The position numbers and the translations under genes are program-made. A stretch of 6,941 nt of DNA from NCBI GenBank assembly GCA_030754475.1, contig JASMAE010000036.1:1-6941 (forward strand). The letters are read 5' to 3'. Source of the DNA: Rhodospirillales bacterium (lineage in GTDB: Bacteria > Pseudomonadota > Alphaproteobacteria > Rhodospirillales > JASLLV01). This document shows positions 1-3,937 of this stretch, in pieces; position 1 is the first letter of the stretch; each line of letters opens with the position of its first letter. The notes beneath the pieces are model-generated. The model was given only the letters and a program-made list of their open reading frames with translations. It had not been told where the DNA came from and did not search any database.

Positions 1-2
1 AC

Positions 3-173
3 GGCAACATGAGCGAACGCTCGCGCAAGATCTGCATCGAGGATCTCATCTACAAATACGAGGACGACGTATCGGCGGCCCAGGTCACGGCGGTCATCGG
101 CCGGCTCGGCGCGATCGCCAAGGACCTCGAGAACGGGGGTACGCTGGTCTACGAGAACGTCGTCAGGCGCTAG
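3..173 (+). CDS. C-terminal end of an unidentified protein (partial)
   Basis: An open frame enters from the left edge and ends at TAG (171-173). Its 56 visible codons read as ordinary alphaproteobacterial coding sequence, ending in ...GGTLVYENVVRR. The product is charged and probably helical, with no membrane segment and no motif I recognise. An ATG at 9-11 could begin a 54-residue protein, but the bases needed to judge a ribosome binding site are outside the window, and the frame is open upstream of that ATG, so a truncated longer gene is more likely. Its stop codon is the TAG of the CTAG at the left end of the repeat element at 170-297. It converges on gcrA. Function unknown. Confidence 0.6.
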   Translation, partial: GNMSERSRKICIEDLIYKYEDDVSAAQVTAVIGRLGAIAKDLENGGTLVYENVVRR

Positions 174-297
174 CGCGTAATCCGTCTGGTCGGCTCCAGC
201 CCGCACCGCCGCCCGACCGCCCCAAGCGTACAATTCCGTGGGCGGGCGGAAGGCGGTGCGGTCCGGTGCGATCCTACGTAAGTGGATATCGGTCTAG
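170..297. repeat. CTAG-bounded intergenic repeat element, copy 1 (long form)
   Basis: This 128-base element starts and ends with CTAG (170-173 and 294-297). Its ends are imperfect inverted repeats: the left end reads CTAGCGCGTAATCC and the complement of the right end reads CTAGACCGATATCC. It shares with copy 2 (3414-3491) a 19-base identical block at 187-205 and a 10-base identical block, CCGGTGCGAT, at 263-272. Compared with copy 2 it carries roughly 50 extra bases between these blocks, which form a GC-rich hairpin (arms 201-210 and 252-261). It lies between the convergent 3' ends of the left-edge gene and gcrA and supplies the stop codon of the former. It may act as a two-way terminator, a small non-autonomous mobile element or a structured RNA tail. 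No poly-T tract is visible. Confidence 0.6.
201..261. repeat. Long GC-rich inverted repeat inside copy 1
   Basis: The arms CCGCACCGCC (201-210) and GGCGGTGCGG (252-261) are perfect 10-base complements. The pairing can continue inward, 211-215 (GCCCG) with 243-247 (CGGGC), leaving four unpaired bases on the right side. Both strands would fold into a very stable stem. This stem is absent from copy 2 of the element, so it is an insertion in, or an expansion of, the long form. Confidence 0.6.
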
Positions 298-304
298 CGC
301 ACTA

Positions 305-318
305 CCCGCTTAAGCGGG
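305..318. repeat. Perfect 14-base palindrome downstream of gcrA
   Basis: CCCGCTTAAGCGGG is a perfect palindrome. As RNA it folds as CCCGC-TTAA-GCGGG. It lies 77 bases beyond the gcrA stop on the minus strand and just right of repeat copy 1. It could help end transcription of gcrA or of the opposing gene, but no T-run follows on either strand, so a terminator role is unproven. A protein-binding site is the other possibility. Confidence 0.4.
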
Positions 319-394
319 ATCGGCCGGCACACCGGCGCGCTGCGATTCCAGGAACGTAAAAGATGCTCTCGCGAGGCGGACGCCGACCCCCGGT

Positions 395-769
395 TCACGC
401 CGCCACGGTGTTGGAGGTGACCTTGCCGCTTCGGACGTAGGCGCGGTCGCAGTGTTTGGCACAGTAGGGCTTGTCGACGAGGCTGGGCTCGCCGCAGAAG
501 CGGAAATCAGGCGTCCCGGGTTCGCCATCCGGCCAGCAGCACATGCCCACCCCGAGCGTCTCCAGACGCACCAGCCGGGCGACGGGTGGCGGCGCGGCGA
601 CAGGCGCGGCGACAGCCGCGATGCCTTTGGAAAGCCCCAGCCGGTGGGCTTTGCCGACGACCGCGTTCTTCGTGATGCCGAGCTTGAGCCCGATCTCGCG
701 GGTTGAAAGGCCCACGTCCCACAAGGACTTGAGGGCCGCGATTCGTTCGGGTGTCCAGGGGTCGTTCAT
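395..769 (-). CDS. gcrA: GcrA-family cell cycle regulator
   Basis: The 124-residue product matches the GcrA family, DNA-binding cofactors of sigma70 RNA polymerase that act at GANTC sites methylated by CcrM during the alphaproteobacterial cell cycle. Residues 1-46 form the helix-turn-helix, opening MNDPWTPERIAALKSLW and containing TKNAVVGKAHRLGL. Residues 50-63 are an Ala/Pro linker. The C-terminal part has the family's Cys-rich signature: Cys77, Cys78, WPDGEP, F91-C92-G93, PYC103 and H106. I chose ATG 769 because homologues begin at this Met; the frame stays open to an ATG at 868, but that extra sequence is unlike the family. The site before 769 has no clear Shine-Dalgarno sequence. The protein is short compared with Caulobacter GcrA (about 173 residues), with a reduced middle region. 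Identity is strong; the target genes cannot be seen here. Confidence 0.93.
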   Translation of the reverse strand: MNDPWTPERIAALKSLWDVGLSTREIGLKLGITKNAVVGKAHRLGLSKGIAAVAAPVAAPPPVARLVRLETLGVGMCCWPDGEPGTPDFRFCGEPSLVDKPYCAKHCDRAYVRSGKVTSNTVAA

Positions 770-1054
770 GATCGTTCGCGCCGGGTTGTGTCGAGGTCGG
801 ACCGGACTTCGCGGGATGCGCGACTGCCCGGTCACCATAGCACCCCCGAAATACAACAGTTGCCCCAATTCGGCAAGGCACTACGCAAGATGTTGTTAAA
901 TCGGCGCCGATTCCGCGCACACGGCGCGGTCCGGGCTCGGGATTGCCATCAGGATTTGAGGCCCGCTTTCGGCCCCAGAACCAGGCCATCGGGGACCCCG
1001 TCACCGATTGCCGCGCACGACCCCGTTCCGATCGTTGGCGCGCAGCGAAGGATG

Positions 1055-1083
1055 TTGCCCTTCCGATCGAGTGAGGTCATATT
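1055..1083 (+). promoter_or_regulatory. Candidate sigma70-type promoter for the AsmA-like gene
   Basis: TTGCCC (1055-1060) and CATATT (1078-1083) are spaced exactly 17 bases apart; each matches the -35 or -10 consensus at four of six positions. Transcription would begin near 1090, giving a leader of roughly 90 bases before the ATG at 1182. This is pattern recognition only. Confidence 0.35.
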
Positions 1084-1167
1084 CCCGACCAGGAGATCCT
1101 GAAAATTTTGTCGCGCGGCTGGTTGATCCAACGGGGATTGCGGGAACTGGCTCGACCCAATTCGAAC

Positions 1168-1173
1168 AGGGAG
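1168..1173 (+). promoter_or_regulatory. Ribosome binding site of the AsmA-like gene
   Basis: AGGGAG ends 8 bases before the ATG at 1182. It decides the start: the longer open frame back to 1008 has no comparable site and would place the membrane anchor inside the protein. Confidence 0.65.
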
Positions 1174-1181
1174 ACTATGCC

Positions 1182-1574
1182 ATGAAAAAAGGCCTCATTT
1201 ACGGTGGCGGTGCCGTCGTCGTCATCGTCGTGATTGCCGTCGCCCTGGTTATTTTTCGTGCTGGCGATGTCATCAAGGCAGTGGTCGAGGAACTTGGCCC
1301 TCAGATGACCAAATCCGAGGTCACGCTTGAAAAAGTGGACTTATCGCTGAGCTCCGGTGAAGCGAACCTTTCGGGATTATTGATAGGAAATCCAGAGAGT
1401 TTCAAGACGCCGCACGTCTTCAAACTTGACAATATTAGCGTCAAAATTGATATCGGATCGATCGGCGAGGACACGATCGTGATCAAAGAGATCTCGATAA
1501 ACGCGCCGGACGTCATCGCCGAATTCGGCAAATTCACCTTCAACCCGCTCAAATCGAGTGAATCGATTCAGTAA
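1182..1574 (+). CDS. AsmA-like protein, N-terminal part up to the in-frame stop
   Basis: The 130-residue product starts at ATG 1182 behind a good Shine-Dalgarno sequence. Residues 1-3 (MKK) give a positive N-terminus, and about 5-25 are a Val/Ile-rich membrane helix that would leave the rest in the periplasm. The AsmA-like pattern follows: a helix (DVIKAVVEELGPQMT), then short beta strands such as SEVTLEKVDLSLSSGEANLSG, LLIGNPESFKTP, KLDNISVKIDIGSI and TIVIKEISINAPDV. The reading stops at TAA 1572-1574 in what should be the middle of the protein. If the stop is real and decoded, the cell makes only this anchored half-protein. Confidence 0.6.
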   Translation: MKKGLIYGGGAVVVIVVIAVALVIFRAGDVIKAVVEELGPQMTKSEVTLEKVDLSLSSGEANLSGLLIGNPESFKTPHVFKLDNISVKIDIGSIGEDTIVIKEISINAPDVIAEFGKFTFNPLKSSESIQ

Positions 1575-1625
1575 TCCCTGCAAACCTCGAATTTCATCGC
1601 TATCCAGAAGAATATCGACGCTTTC

Positions 1626-2084
1626 GTGAAAGAAAAAACCGGCGGCGGGGACGGCAAGTCCGCGGCCGCAAAGGACGGTGACAGCAAGGAGGGGCCGAAG
1701 CTGATCATCGAAAAATTCCGCATGACTGACGTGAAAGTGCGCGCCGTCTCTCAAGACGGACTCAAGCTCGACACCTCGCTGCCACCCTTCTCCATTTCGT
1801 TGGACAACATCGGCAAGAAGGAAAACGGGTTACCGCCCGAAGGCATTGTCGCGGTGCTGATCCCCGAGGTTCAGAAAGCGGTGACAAGCGCCATCTCCGA
1901 CGACCTGATCAAGACGGCAACCGACATGGTCGGAAAACTGGGCGACACCGCCAAGGAGGGCATCAAGGCCGTCACCGAGGGCGCCGGCGATATTGGCAAG
2001 AAGCTAACCGAGGGCGGCGGCGCTATCGGAAAATCCGTCACCGAGGGCGCCACCGACGCGGTCAAAGGATTGTTCGGCAAATAG
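1626..2084 (+). CDS. AsmA-like protein, C-terminal part after the in-frame stop
   Basis: This frame continues the gene upstream. It could be translated alone only from GTG 1626 (152 residues); the nearest purine-rich stretch, AGAAG at 1606-1610, is 15 bases away, so restart would be weak. Without the anchor the product would lack any export signal. It contains a Gly/Lys/Asp-rich linker, the conserved block GPKLIIEKFRMTDVKVRAVS, DNIGKKENG, an amphipathic segment (AVLIPEVQKAVTSAI) and a tail of 11-residue repeats. Coding character is intact to the TAG at 2082-2084, which suggests the interruption is recent or not a true loss. Confidence 0.45.
   Translation: MKEKTGGGDGKSAAAKDGDSKEGPKLIIEKFRMTDVKVRAVSQDGLKLDTSLPPFSISLDNIGKKENGLPPEGIVAVLIPEVQKAVTSAISDDLIKTATDMVGKLGDTAKEGIKAVTEGAGDIGKKLTEGGGAIGKSVTEGATDAVKGLFGK
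1962..2060 (+). repeat. Three 33-base units coding an 11-residue repeat
   Basis: GTCACCGAGG at 1971, CTAACCGAGG at 2004 and GTCACCGAGG at 2037 recur at exactly 33 bases. The encoded units are GIKAVTEGAGD, IGKKLTEGGGA and IGKSVTEGATD, followed by a partial fourth (AVKGLF). The 11-residue period with Gly, Lys, Thr and Glu resembles the amphipathic repeats of LEA-like proteins. It is probably an internal duplication in the tail of the AsmA-like protein. Confidence 0.75.
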
Positions 2085-2115
2085 CGGGCTGCGACGGCGG
2101 GCACGAAGTTACATT

Positions 2116-2160
2116 GTTTCCAGTGACGGCGTTTCCAGTGACGGCGTTTCCGCTGACGTT
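2116..2160. repeat. Three tandem 15-base repeats before the OmpA-family gene
   Basis: GTTTCCAGTGACGGC occurs at 2116-2130 and again, identically, at 2131-2145. A third, diverged unit (GTTTCCGCTGACGTT) fills 2146-2160. The array lies 31 bases after the AsmA-like stop and 87 bases before the ATA start of the lipoprotein. It could be a replication-slippage product or a set of phased binding sites. A GATTC (GANTC) site follows at 2163-2167. Confidence 0.85.
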
Positions 2161-2235
2161 TTGATTCGGGCAGGCGATCGCAACGCGCAAAAATCGTTCC
2201 TTACGGCTCCAATCTCTCAACTTCGCGACCAAAAA

Positions 2236-2250
2236 AAGGAGAATAAAATA
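2236..2250 (+). promoter_or_regulatory. Strong ribosome binding site followed by an ATA start codon
   Basis: AAGGAG (2236-2241) is followed by six bases (AATAAA) and then ATA (2248-2250), in frame with the lipoprotein. No ATG or GTG occurs in this frame between 2161 and the signal peptide. The alternatives are TTG 2161, with no Shine-Dalgarno sequence and a 29-residue extension ahead of the signal peptide, and TTG 2281, which would remove the basic n-region. Confidence 0.7.
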
Positions 2251-3141
2251 CTTACGAAACTCCGTTTTCCGGGCACCGGCTTGATCGCCAGCCTGCTCGC
2301 CGTCGGCGTCTTGGCGGGATGTGGCGGATTACAACTCGAGCGGGCAAAGAAAATGGATCCGCAGGGCTCGGAATTCAACGTTGCCCTCTACCAGGGATAC
2401 GTGAACCTGGCCGGGGCGGAATACGACGAGGCCGACTTTCGTGACTCCGATGCCTTTGCGATGAGAGCGATGACCTCGGGCGAGGGTCAGACCGTCGATC
2501 CCGAGGCGATTTCGCGACGCCGACTTCCAGAAGATACGGTTGCCCAACTCACGTCTGCGTATGATCAACTGGTCAGTGCCCTGGGCAATGGGGCCGACCA
2601 AAAAGCCCCGGCCGACGCGGCAAAGGCACAGGTGATGTTCGATTGCTGGATGCAAGAGCAGGAGGAAGACATCCAGCCCGAAGACATCGCGGCCTGTCGC
2701 GCCGGTTTCTACGCGGCGATGGCGGCGGTCAAAATCGCGCTGGCACCGAAGATGGCGGCGGCCGCGCCCACCCCGGCACCGATGCCGGCCCCGAAGCCAA
2801 TGCCACTAACGGGCCCGTACACGGTCTTCTTCGATTTCGACAGCGCCGAGTTGACGGCCGCCGCTCCGGCCGTCGTCCAAATGGTGATATCGGATTTCGA
2901 GAAGGTCAAACCGAACGAAATCCTGCTGAGCGGCCATGCCGACCGTGCCGGCCCTTCCGGCTACAACATGATCCTGTCGAACGAAAGGTTGGATGCGGTG
3001 GCCGCGGCCTTGAAAGCGGCCGGGGTTCCTTCCCTCATTCTCACCAAGACCATTCATGGCAAGTACGATCCCCACGAGGCGACACCGGATGGTCAACGCA
3101 GCGACGCCAACCGAAGGGTCGAAGTCGTCTTCAAGCGTTAG
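2248..3141 (+). CDS. OmpA-family outer-membrane lipoprotein (ATA start)
   Basis: The 297-residue product is read from ATA 2248. Residues 1-24 are a lipoprotein signal peptide: basic Lys4 and Arg6, a hydrophobic core, then the lipobox LAGC with Cys25 as the lipidated residue. Residues 30-165 are an alpha-helical module typical of alphaproteobacterial OmpA-like proteins (ALYQGYVNLAGAEYDEADFRD..., FDCW with Cys133, DIAACR with Cys150, a possible disulfide pair). Residues 170-188 are an Ala/Pro linker. Residues 190-297 are the OmpA C-terminal peptidoglycan-binding domain: VFFDFDSAELT, GHADRAG with Asp232, YNMILSNERLDAV with Arg247 and the closing NRRVEVVF. The Asp232-Arg247 spacing equals that of the diaminopimelate-binding Asp271-Arg286 pair of E. 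coli OmpA. It likely tethers the outer membrane to the cell wall. The domain call is secure; the start is unusual, and a gene finder would choose TTG 2161. Confidence 0.88.
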   Translation: MLTKLRFPGTGLIASLLAVGVLAGCGGLQLERAKKMDPQGSEFNVALYQGYVNLAGAEYDEADFRDSDAFAMRAMTSGEGQTVDPEAISRRRLPEDTVAQLTSAYDQLVSALGNGADQKAPADAAKAQVMFDCWMQEQEEDIQPEDIAACRAGFYAAMAAVKIALAPKMAAAAPTPAPMPAPKPMPLTGPYTVFFDFDSAELTAAAPAVVQMVISDFEKVKPNEILLSGHADRAGPSGYNMILSNERLDAVAAALKAAGVPSLILTKTIHGKYDPHEATPDGQRSDANRRVEVVFKR

Positions 3142-3168
3142 ACCGACCACTGATTAGAGTGGGTGTGT

Positions 3169-3197
3169 ATGGGACGCCACCTGCCGCGGCGTCCCAT
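3169..3197 (+). terminator. Perfect 10-base-pair hairpin after the OmpA-family gene
   Basis: ATGGGACGCC (3169-3178) and GGCGTCCCAT (3188-3197) are perfect complements with a 9-base loop, beginning 28 bases after the ompA-like stop. The position suits transcript ending or 3' end protection. The downstream bases GCTTCAATAACG contain no T-run, so a classic Rho-independent terminator is not supported. A REP-like hairpin is an alternative. Confidence 0.5.
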
Positions 3198-3253
3198 GCT
3201 TCAATAACGCGTCGCCAACCGGAATTGTCCCACGGGGCATAGGGCCGAGCGAC

Positions 3254-3369
3254 CACTTGCCGCGATGAAAGCCGACGTTCACGCTTGTGGCCGGTTTGTC
3301 CCGTGACGAGTAGGCGGCTTGGACGACGTCGCGCCGGGATGTCCGGCCTTGAACCCGAAACCGGAAGTC
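3254..3369. repeat. Two diverged inverted copies of an ACTTCCG...GGACATTC-like motif
   Basis: The plus strand at 3254-3280 reads ACTTGCCG, then GATGAAAGCCGACGTTC. The minus strand over 3369-3339 reads ACTTCCGG, then TTCAAGGCCGGACATC. Both resemble a short intergenic motif I recall as frequent in alphaproteobacterial genomes (ACTTCCGCTTT...AAAGCGGACATTC). The match is imperfect and rests on memory, so these may be decayed repeat relics or coincidence. Confidence 0.3.
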
Positions 3370-3413
3370 GGCGCGCCAAACCCGCCACGGGGCCGGTTTC
3401 CGTTCCGGCGGTC

Positions 3414-3491
3414 CTAGCGCTTTATCCGTTTGGTCGGCTCCAGCCCGCATGCACGCCCGGTGCGATTCCACGTGCGTGGAAAACGATCTAG
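3414..3491. repeat. CTAG-bounded intergenic repeat element, copy 2 (short form)
   Basis: This 78-base element is bounded by CTAG at 3414-3417 and 3488-3491. It shares the 19-base block TGGTCGGCTCCAGCCCGCA (3431-3449) with copy 1 without a mismatch, the block CCGGTGCGAT (3457-3466), and both ends. It contains a 6-base-pair hairpin, TTCCAC-GTGC-GTGGAA (3466-3481). It lies between the convergent ompA-like and GIY-YIG-like genes. Its right CTAG supplies the stop codon of the minus-strand gene, mirroring copy 1, whose left CTAG stops the plus-strand gene. Confidence 0.65.
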
Positions 3492-3832
3492 CCCGCTGGC
3501 TTCCGATTGCAGCCTTCGGGCGCGAACGCTTCGGCGTGTTCTGCCAAGAGATCGGCGATGATCCGGCGGCACGCGTCCGGCCGGTCGACGAGGCGCACGT
3601 GGACGTGGCTCGCGCCCTTCTTGTTGAGACAGGCGTCCGTCCCGGCCTTGCGGATCATATCGGCGATGAAGCCGTGCTCGACGAGGATCGCCTTCCATTC
3701 GCCTCGCGCCTCACGCGCGAAGATGCACACGCCCCGGTCTGCGCGCCCGTATCGCTCGCACGGCAGCGCGTGGACGCGGAACTCGTAGTCGCGGCCTCCC
3801 GCTCCTGGCCACATAGTGGTCTCGAAGTCCAT
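3488..3832 (-). CDS. Small protein resembling a degenerate GIY-YIG domain
   Basis: The 114-residue product starts at ATG 3832, preceded on its strand by a purine-rich GGGAAGGGAAG whose last base is 7 bases from the start. The pattern recalls a small alphaproteobacterial family with a GIY-YIG-like fold: an early W.GA.G..Y.F block (here MWPGAGGRDYEFRVHALP), a strand GVCIFARE in the GVYIF position, then WKAILVEHG where relatives have a YIGQT-type strand, and later CLNKKGASHVHVR in the place of the H/C..GATHVHVH region. The Tyr and Gly residues expected for nuclease activity are not kept, so catalysis is unlikely. The product is soluble, with no signal peptide. Its last codon and stop lie in repeat copy 2, which may have altered its C-terminus. 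The gene is divergent from the aminotransferase (105-base gap). The coding call is good; the fold assignment is from memory. Confidence 0.6.
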   Translation of the reverse strand: MDFETTMWPGAGGRDYEFRVHALPCERYGRADRGVCIFAREARGEWKAILVEHGFIADMIRKAGTDACLNKKGASHVHVRLVDRPDACRRIIADLLAEHAEAFAPEGCNRKPAG

Positions 3833-3937
3833 GTTCCATCTTCCCTTCCCGCTCGCGCGAGGGTTCTATCACAGCTTTCGCGCCCGAGCAGCGACCATGC
3901 GGCGATCGGACGGCGCGGCCGGGAGACGAGGTGATTC
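3833..3937. promoter_or_regulatory. Divergent intergenic region between the GIY-YIG-like gene and the aminotransferase
   Basis: These 105 bases must carry the start signals for both divergent genes. A perfect 10-base palindrome, CTCGCGCGAG (3852-3861), is visible and could be a shared operator, though such palindromes arise easily in GC-rich DNA. No convincing -35/-10 pair is seen. GAGG (3928-3931) is the likely ribosome binding site of the aminotransferase, six bases before its ATG. A GATTC site (3933-3937) directly abuts that ATG. Confidence 0.4.

Larger units (their letters stand above)
770..1181. other. Gene-free divergent control region between gcrA and the AsmA-like gene
   Basis: No convincing gene lies here. 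Reading leftward toward gcrA, a possible promoter is TTGCCG, 17 bases, TATTTC, about 70-115 bases before the gcrA start. A GATTC (GANTC methylation site) at 909-913 lies about 140 bases upstream of gcrA, and a single TTAA lies at 896-899 without the second half expected of a full CtrA site. Reading rightward, a better promoter candidate for the AsmA-like gene is annotated at 1055-1083. The plus-strand frame running through 1008-1181 into the AsmA-like gene has no family resemblance before the Met at 1182, so I treat it as untranslated. Confidence 0.5.
1182..2084 (+). pseudogene. AsmA-like membrane-anchored envelope protein, interrupted by an in-frame TAA
   Basis: Read through the stop, this is one 300-residue protein of a type common in alphaproteobacteria. 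It has an N-terminal membrane anchor (residues about 5-25), an AsmA-like beta-rich domain (about 28-115), a charged linker rich in K, G and D (about 146-170), a second conserved block containing GPKLIIEKF and LDNIGKKENG, and a C-terminal Gly/Thr/Lys tail with an 11-residue repeat. Codon 131 (1572-1574) is TAA. There is no frameshift: family-like sequence resumes at once in the same frame (SLQTSNFIAIQKNIDAF), matching the stretch that homologues, as I recall them, read without a break. So this is a recent nonsense mutation, a sequence error or a readthrough case. The two halves are also listed separately. It is followed by the OmpA-family lipoprotein gene and is probably an envelope factor; its exact role is unknown. 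Confidence 0.65.
3142..3487. other. Gene-free stretch between convergent ompA-like and GIY-YIG-like genes
   Basis: No gene with family resemblance is visible. The stretch holds, in order, the hairpin at 3169-3197, two diverged inverted copies of a short motif (3254-3280 and 3339-3369), and most of repeat copy 2 (3414-3491). Short open frames here are on both strands, lack ribosome binding sites and show no conserved motifs. It reads as accumulated intergenic repeat material. Confidence 0.6.

Noticed and set aside
471..899. A plus-strand frame overlapping gcrA
   Set aside because: It is antisense to a clearly recognised gcrA, rich in Arg/Ser/Pro, without a ribosome binding site or motif.
890..915. 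Possible CtrA binding site upstream of gcrA
   Set aside because: Only one TTAA half site (896-899) is present; the second half at the required spacing is missing.
1008..1181. Extended N-terminus of the AsmA-like protein
   Set aside because: The frame is open, but the extra 58 residues have no family resemblance, would precede the membrane anchor, and the ribosome binding site belongs to ATG 1182.
2116..2160. CRISPR-like array
   Set aside because: The repeats are only 15 bases, directly adjacent without spacers, and no cas genes are present.
2643..3242. A 199-codon frame overlapping the OmpA-like gene in another frame
   Set aside because: Its translation is Arg/Gly-rich, whereas the overlapping frame carries the OmpA peptidoglycan-binding motifs.
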